Below the pieces are notes generated by a model. The model did not search any database. It was not told where the DNA came from and saw only the letters and a program-made list of their open reading frames with translations. Made by a program: the position numbers and the translations under genes. From Apus apus (taxonomy: Eukaryota > Chordata > Aves > Apodiformes > Apodidae): 64,000 bases of DNA. The DNA is taken from assembly GCF_020740795.1 (NCBI RefSeq), contig NC_067287.1, positions 32,853,501-32,917,500 on the forward strand, in the 5' to 3' direction. Shown in pieces: positions 12,844 through 26,415 of this stretch (within the stretch, counting starts at the first letter, position 1; the number at the start of each line of letters is the position of its first letter).

Positions 12844-15800
12844 CTGCAATAAAACAAGACATAGTTAATAAAAATGAAAGCAACTTCTGGAAGATTAAGC
12901 TCTCTTTCTAAAGACATCTAAATTTCAGTTTATCTCTAGGAAGGTAAACCGTAAGATTACTTCAGGGTGAATTCACAGACATTTTACATAATTTGGTCAA
13001 CTGATTTTTAAAAAGTCATAGTGGTTAACTTATAAAAGGATGCATCTGGTACAACAAAAGAAATCCAGCATGTATATAAAATGAAGATTATAGAATAAAA
13101 ATACTGAATATTTATATACATGGGCTGATAGGAAAACAAACAAGCTCGACTTTGCACCATGCTGTTCTTGAGTAAATTCAACACAAGTTACAAATAGAAA
13201 AGATCGGGCTATATAAGCAAAGGGTTTATTATATTTACACTTTGAAGATTCAGATAAGTCACAAACATTTTTACTAATACCAGGTGCTTCCTACATTCCA
13301 TAATCTCTACTCTTAGAAGTAGTCCAAGAACAATATAGCACTCAACCCAATCTCAGGTTTCCTGTGAATTGCTCCCTGTGGAGGTACATTGACATACATA
13401 TGCTTTACAGCTTAATTTCATCTGAGCTCCACCAAATGACAAAATAATTCTTGCTCTACTGCAAACCAACAAACTGCATTTCAAAGGCATGTAACACAGT
13501 GAAAGAAAATACAATGATCTTTAGAAAGCACAAATAAATTCTTTAAAAGTTCAAACCAAAATTCCTCTGTTTACTCACATTACTTTGATTTATAGAAACA
13601 CAAAAATGGTTATAAGCTAGATGCTACCACCCTCTTTATTGAAAAGAAATTAATTCTACAGGTACCTGTGCTCAGTTTACAAAATGTACTTTGCTTGCAC
13701 CAGATCCAAAATAACTACAGCACTTTTAATATTGGGAAAGTGCTTTTATTTTCATTTCTGTTTTTACTTTAAAAGAAGCTGGAGAATTGTGGCTTGACCT
13801 TCTAGAGAAAAGTTGCCTTGGAGTCAAGAAAATGTCACTCTGTTAGCTGAAAGCATGGTAAAGATGTAAGCAACTGGAAAGGGGGCTCTGAATAGAAATG
13901 CTGAGAGAACATCAGCTCCAGTGGCAGCTGCCACAACGTTTTGTTCAGTGTTGTCTTAACATAGCTTTCTTAGAGAAAGCTGATTGTATGTTATGAAATT
14001 AAAAAAATGTGCTTCATGAAGCGAACATTTTGTAAACAAAATTAATCTTTTTGTAAGGCGATCAGTACTTGGATTAGATATAAACTCAAGCCTTTTCTCA
14101 TCATGCCTAGCAGTACCTCAAGAGGATACCTTTTGCTTTTAGAAGACAAATCCCAAGTCAAATCAGTTTAATTTCAAACAAATGTAAACCACAGTCTAAA
14201 ATTTTAAAACCTTATTAATATTTAATCCTCACAGAATAAACTTCCTGGCAATGGTTACTAAACAACCCGAGATGTTGCAAGTGAAACCTGAATGATCCAA
14301 CAGGTGGCTCCACACTGTGAGGTGAACCAACAGCACTACAGGGATGTCAGCTTTCTCCAACTGAGCCCCCCAGTTTGCCTTCCCTGGGTGACATGGTGCT
14401 GCTAAGGCTGTCTGTTATATTTGACTTAGTTCGTTTTTCCCTTCAGTACTTTTCTGAGAGCTAACAGCAAGAGCACTCAAGGCAAAAGATATTTCACACA
14501 AATTGTATCTGAAAAATCAGATTATGCATTGGGGAACCACACATATCTCACTGCTACTATGTTGATCATCTGGGGGGGTTTCAATTTTCATTTTATTCCG
14601 TACAAACGGATATTTTGTCACTTCACATTTAACTTGGGTTTGCTAGGACTTTACTTTGAACTATAACTACTTTCTGGAAGAACAGTGGTCTGTTTGACCT
14701 TCCCTTCTGCAACTTCACTCCAGACTACTTCCCCTTGCCCTGGTCAGTCCTCCTCCTCTGTTAAGCTGTGATATTTTGCATTTAAAAAAAATAATCACAT
14801 TTATACATATTTGCAATGTGATCAATGTCAATTAAGAGATTGCTGCACTGTATGTAACGTAATTCTTTAAAAAGCCTTTTAATTTTATTATCATGATGAA
14901 CTATTGTCTTTTGTAAATGAAAATAGTGATGTGGTTGCCAGGCTGTTTGCAGTTGCACACCCAGCTTCTGTGACAGGCAGAACTGAGAAGGAAGTAAAAC
15001 CTGTAACTACAGTGCCAGGAACTGCAGTCTTAACACATATATACTTAAAAATGGCACGTGCCCACAGCTGTCTGCAGCAGGAACGTGACACTCCAATGCT
15101 CACCTGTTCAGTGTCACAAACCCCACTAGCACCAATGGTCAGCCACTACAGTTACTAAAATCCAGATATTTTTTTTGTTTATGAATCTATAAGTGGAAGA
15201 AAAGTGTGTGGGAGTATAAACCAAAGAAAGCTCTATTGTTTCAACCTATATTCCCATTAAATTAAATGCAGACCTCATAAGGGAAAAAAAATATAAAATC
15301 AGAACACCCTTGTCCAGCAGACTATTTGGCAAAATGACTGCACTCAAGTTTCTGAAGATCAGGAAGACACGGACTTCACATGTACCACAGGTATCTCCAT
15401 TTCTTCAAGTTCTACAAAATAACTCCAAATTCTTACATAATTTTTGGACTCTCCAAACCCATACTTTGACAAATATATGATTTTAAAAAATATATAATCA
15501 GCTGTTGTCAAACAAGCTGTGGAAAGGCAAGGTTTTATGAAGATTCTCCTTTACATCCAGACACAACTGATTAACTACAATAAAGTATCCTATGCTGCAG
15601 TTCTCACATCAATACAGAACACCTTCAGCTTTGTGCCTGCTTTCAGGAATAGAGTTTATAGATACACCTGCTTGCATCTCTCAAGTCTCATGGTTCCTAC
15701 TTGAAGCTGTGGTATGATTATTGTAGTATCTGTTGTAAAGCACATGCCTACTTCTTGCTCTCCACCCCAAGCCCCACCATTTGCAGCTGTAATAATAGAG

Positions 15801-18800
15801 AAGTCAGTTGGAATGATCGAGCAGATTGTAAATTATTATTTTTTTAAAGATTTTTTCCTAATAAACTCAATTAATGTGTTAGGCAGAATATTTTTCTTTA
15901 AAAATTACATACATAGTCAGCACTTGGCACACATTACATACTATATATAAAATATGCATAATTAATTTTAATTAACACACATTAAAAATATTTTGCCTTG
16001 TGAAATTCAGACATTTCAGCTTCGAATACCATGTGCTCTTAGCACAACACACCATTTATTAAAAAACGTGTGCCATGCCGCCTCCACTTTAAATGTTCAG
16101 GAAACAGTAACTACTCATTTGGTCAGAAAAGTCTCTCAAACGTGCTGATTTTCAGGGAGTGCAGAAGGCAGCCACCCTCTGATACTGGAGAGGAGTGGGA
16201 AGCAGGAAGGGATGTAATGTGTACGTTTATATTGTGCCTTGCTTCTGCCCTCCTATTCCCATGATGAAAGTGTCTCCACTTTCTTACTTCCAAGATGATT
16301 TAACTCAAGGACTATACAAATATGTTACCCAGAAAAATTATGGTATTGTACTAACATATATGATTGGTCTCTTAAAGAAAGATGCAAAGCTTATTTTCAC
16401 TGGAAAAAAGTAACCTGAAAACCACCCCACTTTCAAAACTCCCACTTCTTTGTATTTATGATAATAAGATGTGAGCTATTCCAGTTAAAAACAGCAACAG
16501 CAAAAGACAGAGAATTTCCATTTCAGATTAGAAGATAAATTTGCCAAGGACAACCTTATGGCTCTGAGGTTAACTAACTTATCACTTCAATGTGACTTCA
16601 CTAAATGAGCTTAAGTCAGCTTAAACCCAACGAACCAATAACAAATTTACATGTCTCTGTGATGATAATTTAGAGGGATGAGCATAACTTATTTCAGATG
16701 GAAAGATGTTGAGCCTACTGACTGTTTCAGGCCATGAAGGGAGAATGGCTTGCAGCTCCTGTAAGCTTTATGATATTAGCTACCCTGAGATTTTAATAAA
16801 TTACAGCAGCTTTTGCTGGTATGATTCATGATCCAGGGAAACTTCCCCTCACTGCAAGATTTCTGGGAAAATAGACAGATTCATTTTATTAATGTCTGGA
16901 TAAAGTAAAAATAGAGACGATGAAAATATGTTTCAACCTAAGTGTGGGGGGAAATAGGAGGTTGGATAGTCATCAGAGAGAGGCCTGAGATGTAGAAGTC
17001 ACATCTCACAGCACATGTTTGAGTTTTGAGTTCTCCAAAAAGATCACAGATTGGACAGAGAAATGGAATAGAAAGAGCTTAGGTGTGAAATTTGGATTTT
17101 CACTGAAGTTTAAACTTAAAAATGTTCCCCCAGAGGTCAGGGAACTTTATCTGATCTCACTAAATTCAGAATATGGAATGCAAAGGAAAAGCACCCACTA
17201 CTTAAGAGTTTCTTCTCCAATGCCTCTTCTGCTGTGGTTTCCTCTCCCACACATCAACTTTCCAACACACGTGCTGAGACAGCTTTTCTTCAGACAGGGG
17301 GCATGTTTGCTGAGGCACCTGACCTAGCTCTACATCAGACACAAAGTAAGAGAGTCTGGACTGAGCTGTTCCAACCAGGCTGTTGCTGCCAGGCACTGAG
17401 GAAGCTTGCTTGCCATTCAGCAAAGGATAAACTGCATTTGATACCCTCTCAGAACAAGTTTATATTGTGAACTGTTAGATGTGTTTGTAAACAACTTACC
17501 TGTGCATATCTAATGGAAGACACATTTACTGAAACTCAGGCTGTGCTACCCAAATGTGAGATAACAGATTCCTTCACTATGTATTCCAGAGAAGGAAAAA
17601 AGCTTACATTTTTCATTCTTGCTTCTTTATGTTAAATTCCCAAGAGCATATTACATGTTCTATGGTTTTACTTTCTGTAGGCCCATTTCAGCTTCCTTCT
17701 ACAACCACTGACTTTCTATAGCACAGATATCTTTTGCTTTTTTAAAGTTTAAACATAATTATTTCAAGGTTTTCAAAGACAAACAGCAATGAAAATGAAG
17801 GCTTAGTATCAGCAGTTAAGACAGACTAAAGAAAACTAAAATCTGCTACTCCTGCTTTAAAAACTGTAGGCGCCTACAAATTAAAATGGCAGTGACTTAC
17901 AGAATTGTATATATCAAATATAAACCTTAAAATTTGCATATGTATGAACACACATATGATAAAAATAAAAACACCAGACATGAACACACGCACAATTCAA
18001 ATGCAAATTCTTTAAACACCATGATTAAAATATGATATACCAACCATCGCTGACGCTAGACACCCAGGAAAGCACAAGAAGACAAAAGAGATATTAGGAA
18101 AAACATGTTTCAATCTGTATTTTGCATCAACCACCTAGTAAAACAACTGTATACAGCTTTTTTTTGGCTAAAGTGATTTTTTTTTTTTTTCATAACCTGT
18201 CAGTTTTACACTTGTTCTCAATTGGATTATACGTAAATTTTGTGCCTACATAAAAACTCACAAATTAATTTTCAATGAACGTGTTGGGGAACGCTAAAGC
18301 TGGTTTGCTGGACTCTCTAATTGTGAGACTGGTTTTTAAAGCAGATCGAAAAGTTTGAAAAAATACATATGTGCAGCAGGGAATACACAGCCAATGTAAT
18401 ATTCTTTGCAACAGGATGTAGGAAAGACCTAAGGTTCGGGGGTTGTGTTATTGGCTGGTTGTCTCCTGTTGTGTTTTTTTTTTTTAAGTCAAGAGAGTAC
18501 AAACAATGGTAAGAGTTCTTCATTTTATGACTTCAAAAATCTTTGATAAAGATTTCTGTTGTTCCATTCACTGATGTTGTGTGAGTTGGTAACACTTTGC
18601 AGCTACACACAATGGAAACATCGATAAGTATCAATCTGAGGTGCTAAAAGCTTTGGGGTTTTTGTGCTAACGGGCTTGGCAAGAATATTATTCACAAAAC
18701 ACAAGCATTTTTACCAAAATTGCAAAGAAGCCAGTTTTGGCTTCTACCTGCTATCTGAAATTACATGTGCCAGATTACAGGTCAGCAAGAATCTAGATTT

Positions 18801-19753
18801 CTTAATTCATAATGAGTGAAATTTGTCAGTGGCATCATCCTAAACTGACATGGAAAATGAAATTTCACAATGAATAGGAAACCAATCTTTTGGACTTTGT
18901 GGGCTCTTAAGATACAAGAGGGCTGGAAGCCTGGAGAACACTTTATGATGAGGGGCCAGGATCCTGGAAATCCAAGTTTTCAGTATTTTCAGCCTTCCGT
19001 TTTGCTGGCAGTCTGCTGAAAAAGTGCAGATAAGCAAGCTGGCAAGGAACTAGCAATTTGGAAAGCCTGACTGAAGAGAGTGATTTATTCCGAAACTTAC
19101 AGGCTTTCTCCTAGAATTGCTTCAAAATTGGGTCAATAACAGATAGTGTTGAGTGTCTCAGAATCAACAAACATCTTCTAATAAAAACACATCAGTTCAG
19201 AATTCTTGAATCAATTCTCAACAGCTGAATTGTCCCAGAGTGATACAGGAAATACAGCTGTTTTCAAGGGCAGCAGAAACTTGCCATGGGCCCTTAAGCA
19301 TGAACTTTGCCTGTGCCAGTGCTGTGGAAAAATCAGACTGAGGGAAAGATCAGGATATAGGAGGGTGGTGGTGATTGCTGGAACTGAAGAGTAACAGCAC
19401 TTGTGCCTCTGTAGGGCTCTCATCTAAGATCTCAGTGCCTTCCCAGGCAAGGGGAGCAGCATCCATTTTGATTAAATTGCTGGTAAACCCTAAATCAGTG
19501 CAGGTATTACTACCATGGGCTAACAACTGCAAGGATCTTAAGGCAGACAAATTCAATCTCTAACTAAAAACCCGTGACATATACTTAAAAAACTAACAGT
19601 CAGAAATGAGTGGGATTTTCCTCTACGTATTTGTGTGCAGTCTGGAATATATTTTCAGAATCATATCATAGAATCATAGAATACTGTAGATGTTTATTTC
19701 AAGAACATACATGGAGACACAGGAAACTGCCTAACTGATTATGCAATAGTTAC
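12844..19753. other. GULP1 intron between exons 7 and 8
   Basis: This is 6.9 kb of AT-rich intronic DNA. Apart from a short CR1-like octamer tail near 19,660 I see no repeat or exon. The small open frames (for example at 14,891-15,158, 17,019-17,470 and 19,206-19,563) lack recognisable domains. Confidence 0.8.
19658..19683 (-). repeat. CR1-like octamer tail repeat
   Basis: Contains tcatagaatcatagaat, two copies of the octamer TCATAGAA that ends avian CR1 elements in reversed orientation. No CR1 body is visible next to it, so it is either the remnant of a very short insertion or a chance microsatellite. Confidence 0.35.
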
Positions 19754-19848
19754 CTGCATCTCATCTAGTTTGGACTGAATGTCTGGAGGGAAATCTCCTG
19801 CTCCGCAGCTAAAAGGGTCAAAAGGTTCTGCTCCAAAAAGGTCTCTCT
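19754..19848 (-). CDS. GULP1: GULP1 coding exon 7 of 8 in window (DPF endocytic segment)
   Basis: This 95-nt exon, after the split Lys codon, reads [15 protein letters not shown] and ends SKLDEMQ. It covers about residues 250-281. The FDPF sequence holds a DPF motif of the type that binds the AP-2 alpha ear, consistent with the clathrin/AP-2 links reported for GULP1. DLFG just before it is part of the same conserved block. The acceptor is ttgttccag and the donor is gtaac, which is weaker than the other donors in the gene. A short CR1-like octamer repeat lies about 70-90 nt beyond the donor in the following intron. Confidence 0.95.
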
Positions 19849-22800
19849 CTGGAACAACAGAAAAGTGAGTCACTAAGAGAAAACAGAGAGGTTATGACAA
19901 TAGCTCTTTGAAAAACCCAGCTTATATCTCCTTACAAGCTGAATAAAAGCACCTCCAGATATGCAACTGATTAACCACAACTTTTAACATCCACATTTCA
20001 AAGCTAGTCGAGTAGTCTTCCAAGTTTTAAGACACAAATATTTTTCCAGGAATAAAATAAACTTCTGCTTAAACCTCTATTTAGCTTTCATTAATGCTTG
20101 TGCCTTCTATAGGAATTTTAGGGATCTGATAAGACAAAGTTGAAATTTGAAAATGGCATCTCCTACTGAAGTGCACTCTGGAATCAGTGTGTATAGGTAT
20201 TTCATAAATGACGTGGGAACAACTGGACATAATTTCTCACACTTCATCTTTCCATGATGTCAGAAACCCATCCTTGCAAGCAACCTGGCCTTCATTTCCG
20301 CTGCCTGACTCTTCTTACCATCTGGTTAAGGACATCTTTTGCAACTGATTGTCAGGGTTTTAAAATCTTTTATAAGACCAAGTCAAGAAAGAAAGAACAA
20401 ACAAAGCAAACAACCATAAAAGGTCACTTACCCAAAGTTTCCACTAAATCTGGATCCATAAATAGCATTATTGCAAATTTCTCTGTTGACACCATAGAGT
20501 TTCTCACCTTTTCTCAACTGTAGCATGCATGCTAGTGGTAAGGGGACTTTTTCTGTGTTTCTTTCTTGTCTGGACAAGAAGGAAGACCTCAAATAAATTT
20601 TATTTTTCTCTACAATGTAGTGCTAGGTCTTCACATGTTACAGCCCAAATATTTTGGGGATTTTTTGATTGTTTCTTTTCTTCTCAGTAATGGATTTTTT
20701 TCTCTCTACATGTAACGGTGCCATCTATACAGACTTCTTCTATCACATATTGGCTTGAACTAAACCAGTGAGAAAATAATTTTGCTAGTCCAACCCAGCC
20801 ATATTGATTGCAAAATTTACAAAACAAGTTAACACAGCCTTGTCATTACTGAAGAAAAAACTGAAACCAAATCCTATCTCCTAACTTCCATGGTTATCCA
20901 ACTAGAAGTAGGCAAGCATACTACCTCCCTCAAAACAATGTTAGCTTAAAAGCAAGAGAGCAAAGGGGTCAACTGGCAACTTCGAAATAGTTTTGTGATT
21001 AAGCACAAAATTTTACCCTTATTATTCAAGATATGGAAGCTGACAAATGACTACTTGACCTCAACTCCATGTGGGAGTGTTATCAGTCATCAATGCTGAA
21101 GATCTTGCATATAGCTGAACAACTGTCTTTATTTTGGCCTCCTCAGAGTCAGAGATTTAGACCTGTACTTGTCTAAGCCCTACAACATTTTATTCTGTCT
21201 GTCAGTCTCCATGGGTTTTGACCTAATCATTTATGTGCTAGCAAGCAGTACAACAGGCATTTTAAACAAATAGCAGCTACTAGATTTCATTTCCATAATA
21301 AAGACAGTAGGGACTTGATTCATTACAGATTTCAAAATCTGTGGCTAAAAAACTATAAGATGTCATATGGGACCAGAAGATGGCCCAGGTCAGAGAGACT
21401 TATTCCAAAAGCCCACTTGAGCCAAAAAAAAAAATCTAGTCTTTCTTGGCAGAGGCAGACCACCTGCAAGCACAAGAGATTTTAACTAGGATAATAAAAT
21501 ATAAAGATTATTATCTGCTCCTTTCACAGCCAAAATGGGTCTATTCCAGTATAACCCGTGTCCTTATATGCTCTGATGCTCCTACCAAGTAACCTTCACA
21601 TTTGTAGCAGCCTTGACTTTCAAGCTAACCTATCCTAGGCAGAAAGTGATTATGCTTTATGCTCCTTGCAAGTCTATTTGTTCACTTTGTAGGTTTTGTT
21701 TTATTTTAATTTCCCCCTCTCCTCCATAGGTTTTTCCACTCTTAAAAGGAGCTGACAGTTTTCTGTGTGGTCTGACAGATAAAAGCAACCAGTTTCAACA
21801 CCAAGCCTTAACAAACATTCCAGGAATGTATTTAGTAAAAATTTGCATTTCTTAGTAATGAAATATAACTTATCACTATATTTGAAAGCAAGTATTTTGC
21901 AAACTGTTATGGATATTATCTCATTTATGCCTTGGGCTTTTATTCTTTTACCTCTGAGCTCATTAACAGGAGAATGGCAGAAGGTTTTTTAATTCCACCT
22001 GCCTTCAGGTGAAGGATAACTTCATTTATATTGTTATTCATGGCAGACCTTAAAATTAACCTGAGTGCATCCTATTTTAAGTGGCGAAGCCTAATAAAAC
22101 GTGCAGAATCAAATTCAAACCAGAGAAGTTTTTTCTAGTTGAGTTTCTATGAAAAATTATTTGGGGAACTATGGCTGTTATAAATTGCTAACCTTTTTAG
22201 TAAAGTGACTGAAAAAGTCCATAGTATAACTGCTTTTCTGCTTTTTAAATCTGTGTGCTGTTTGAGAGATGGTACTGCTAGAAGTCAGGGAGTGATGAAG
22301 TTCCAGGAAATACTTTCAATAACATAATCAGTACTTCTCCTTTGAACAGAAGCTGGAGAATATGTGGAAACAGGACAAATACTAAAATTTGGTTACTGCA
22401 GATCTGCACTATTGCCTGGGAACTCCATAAGCTTATCTGCTAGAGTCCTCTCCACTGGTCACAGGGGGACTCCTTTTTCGCTGAGATGGGATAAACCAGC
22501 AATTTTTCATTTCAGGCTAGTATTTGCATCAAGATTAACTATAACAAGAATATCTTGCATGGCACACTCCTCAAAATAATTGTAGCACAGACAGGCATTT
22601 CTTTCTCTAATACACAGCAACCAGTAAGCCTTTGAAAATGATCCTTTCAAACAGCACATAAAATTTCCTTTCCCTTTCCCATTTGTTTCAGTATGGAAAT
22701 AAATTCACAGCTTGGGAAATCAGCCAACAAATTAAAAACCATGAAATGATGATGTCTGTGCAACTCCAACCACAGAAGACATAAACAGGTGATAAATTCT

Positions 22801-25800
22801 GGTTTCTGTGATCTATCTGACATCCGGCACAAGAACCATAATATGGGAGAGCAGTAACCTGCATTCTGTAATAAACACAAAACTAGCAATTACCAAACAA
22901 AACTACACATATTTGTCTTTTCTGCTGCATTTTGCATCCCAATCTTCTTTACCTTAGCTATCATCCAGGCAAAGAGTTGTGCTGATATATGCTTTCCCCA
23001 GATGTCTTGGAGCAGCTGTGATGACAAATACCAACTAATCACACTGAACACAAGAACGCAAGAAAATATTTGGAATAATCTGAGGTTGTGAAGTCCATGG
23101 CCCTTAACTGCAGGCAACTCTATATTTTATTTTTTTTTCTTTTGGAATTACTACAGCATTAAAAATGTCTCCACCATCATTCTGACAATAGACTCTTTAA
23201 ACTTCTCTGGAAAGATGGCATCTTAGAGCAGATGTCTACATCAGGCAGTTGTGACCTTGGATTGTTTAAGACTCACTTGTGATCAATAAGGAAGCAGCAG
23301 CATGATATTTAACACCGCGTTTTGGGTTACACTAATTATGCATTGATCGATCATTCACTTAACGAATTACTGCAGAGGGTTGCAATGTTCATGCTTAGCC
23401 TGCATGATGGCTACTGTAAGCACCATTTTGAGTAGAAATACAATTCTGGAAAGGGCTTTTGTTTTTGTAAGAATCACTTTTTTGCAATTATTACCTAAGT
23501 GGGCAACACATGTCTGTCCATTCTGCAGCTTCCTGTCCATTCTTCTTTAAAACAGGTAAAAACCATGTATTTGCTATCACTGATTGACCCACTAGTGAGC
23601 AGACATTTACTGAGAAGTCATATCAGTACAACACTGAATAAGAACTCAAAATTTGAATGAACTTCTCCCTTTTTTAAAGCTTAAGTGCTTTGGAGATAAC
23701 CACCTTTCTGAGAAAATGTCCATGTTGTACTTTTCCAGTATCAGAATGCCAGGTTTCTTCAACTACGGACTGTGTGTTAGTCAAAGCAAAACATATAATT
23801 TATAAGCCCCTAATTTTTGCTGGGGAAACTACCCAATGGAAAGTTGGCAAGAAAAATCATAATTCTAGGCATTTCTCTTAATGAAAAGATGAACTGTCAG
23901 CTTGGTGCCAATTATACTAGGAATTATACTTGGTCTTGGAGGAATCCCAAGTGCTTGGTATTGTTACTGGTTTCCTGCAAACAGGACCTGTCTTTCCTCT
24001 GCAGTATTGGTTGACTTGTTAAATTGGCCAATAAATGAGTAAGATGAACTTTGCCTTTGAGAAGCTCCTTTTGCTTGAGCAGACCAAATGCCATGCCTAG
24101 GAAACAGGCAGAGGAACCTCAGAGGAATGGAGCAACTGAGGTTGACACTCACAAATGGATGGGGCATCCTTATCTTGCACCTTGTTTACTACTGAGTGTG
24201 ATAAAGGCAAAAGTTATAAAAATGATAAAACCCAAAAAAATCATGTCATAATTTGATCTAAAGTGATGGGAAAAAAAAATGCTCAAGTGTAGCGACAAAG
24301 TAGAGATTAGAACATGAAAACATGTTAAGAAGACCTCAGAAAAATGGCAGACAGCAAACTTTGGGTCCTGTTGGTTGCATCTAACTTGCATTGGAGAAAG
24401 AAATGCCAGCTTCCTTGTACTGGTGGCAGTAACACCATATACAACAACGTACTATTGTACATTTTTGATAGAAACACAGTGTTACACAGCCTGCATGAGA
24501 TACTTATGGGAGCTGAACTTTCTCATCTAAGACAATAAGTCCTTGTTTGATTATAAAATACTCCTCTTTCAAACAGTGTTTTTGAAATATGCCAAAGCGT
24601 ATTAATAGCTGATGAATGCAGCAATTTTCAACATACCAAGTACTGTGATGTAGACTGAAAGAGCAGGGATCAAAAACATAAAGACAGTGATGTACTTCTG
24701 CAATCTCCCTCTGAAGCACGGCACACTGAGCAGCAGAGAACTGACAGACACTGACTGCCACATCTCTGAACTACACCATCTTAATGTAATAAAAAGGAAT
24801 TGAGTGCATATGTTTCAAACAGCATGTATGACTGAAGCAGCAACTTATTTATAATATTTTCTATATTACAAAACCCACATAGCTGGAATTCTCTAGACCA
24901 CTTGGCACTGAGTGCGGAATCCCACAAGGTTTCTAGCTGGATATGCACATTGAGAAGGATTTGATGGCATTGTCTGTAATTTCAGATGAATTAATTTGAA
25001 AACACAAAAGGAGTTCTTGGAGTGGGTGCCTTTGAATTATTTTTTTGTTGTTCTTCATAAAACCATACAAATTCTGTTTACAGAACAGTTCTATTCTCAT
25101 TTTCCATTAGATTATTCTAATATTCCTTTAAGTGACTTAAGAATAGTGAATATTGACTATTCTTAATAGTTTTAAATTCTGTTCATATTCCCTTTGGGAA
25201 ACCCACAGAAATTAATCTAAATGAATTAAAAAACTTCTCTTAAGAAATAAGAGATTTTTTAATTTTACCAGTAGCCTCAACATCTACTTTTCCTTTAAAG
25301 GCTGACAGCTATTCTGAGCAATGGGAACAAAAGGTGGTATGGTACTGGAGAAGATACTGACTGAAGTTTTACAATGCCTTTTTATAATTGTGCACAGCTC
25401 TCATTCATAACTGAAAATTCTACATATTAGCAGCATTCCCCAAAAAAGGAAGAAGCTCTTCAAAGGTGATTTTATAAGCTGGCAGTAACATTAATGTTCC
25501 TTATCCATACTAAAATAGGCAGGAGAAATAGAAGATACTAAACAGAGACTGACACCTCTACAATGTCTAACATTGCTTGTGTATACTCTCCTTTACCACA
25601 AGGGATTTTCAAAGACTTGAAAAAGTACTTTAATGACTCCCATAAGATTTCCAGCAAAGCCAGGAACCTTATCCTAGCTGCTTTCAGGCCTCTGGAAAAT
25701 AAAATTGCTAGCGTTCATAATTTTGTGAATATCTTAGGAGTGGTCCAAAGATCTGGAGAGATTCATCAATTACAAATGAAAAACAAAGCTGTAGATTATA

Positions 25801-26276
25801 TGAAAAGTAGTACTAAAAACAGTATATTCCAAGACAGTCTACATTTTGAGGTACTTCTTCAGCTCTCCCTTCTGCATTGCAATCACCATACTTACTCCAC
25901 CTGCTCTCCTGCCCAGAAATGCCAGCTTTGGATTTTACAACTGTGGCTAGACAAAGAACTAACAGGAAGTAAAAATATTTCTTGAAGTATGTACAAAAGA
26001 GACACTGTAAAAGAAAAGTCAAGTTAAAATCCCTAGCCAAAATCCTTTCAATTGTTCATATAATAGCTTCAGGAAGTAAATAAATTTGTTTATAATGTAA
26101 GTTGGCAGCAACATCAATGACTTCGGGAAGATGGTATAAAAATGAAATGGCATTATCAAATGTGATTTACAAAAACTGCATCTGGCTTTTCATGCACAAT
26201 GTACACAAATCTTCAAAGATGCTTTACTAAAAAAAGTCATGTAAGCAAAAATTAGGTCAGTTGTTAAAAAACTTAC
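19849..26276. other. GULP1 intron between exons 6 and 7
   Basis: This is 6.4 kb of intronic DNA with no clear transposable element. It contains an unexplained 140-codon plus-strand open frame at 25,563-25,985 that has no recognisable domain and no splice-supported context. Confidence 0.8.
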
Positions 26277-26415
26277 TGATCTCTGTAGATCTACTGGGTA
26301 CTGGAGGAGGCTGTGTACCATTGCGAGTAGGTGTTGATGACTGAGGGGACATGGGAGAAAAGGGAACCATATCAAAGATGTCAGTGGAGGGTGATTTAGG
26401 TGTCACACTGCCTGC
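26277..26415 (-). CDS. GULP1: GULP1 coding exon 6 of 8 in window (Ser/Pro-rich linker)
   Basis: This 139-nt exon encodes 46 residues plus one base of the next codon. It begins [19 protein letters not shown] and ends in [11 protein letters not shown]. It covers about residues 204-249. The PPVPSR segment fits a PxxPxR SH3-binding ligand, and several SP/TP sites could be phosphorylated; the binding and phosphorylation roles are inference from motif shape. The acceptor is tgtag and the donor is gtaagt. It starts in phase 0 and ends in phase 1, and the split codon (A + AG, Lys) is completed correctly by exon 7. Confidence 0.95.

Noticed and set aside
25563..25985. 140-codon plus-strand open frame in the intron between exons 6 and 7
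   Set aside because: No family resemblance, ordinary intronic composition and no flanking gene structure.
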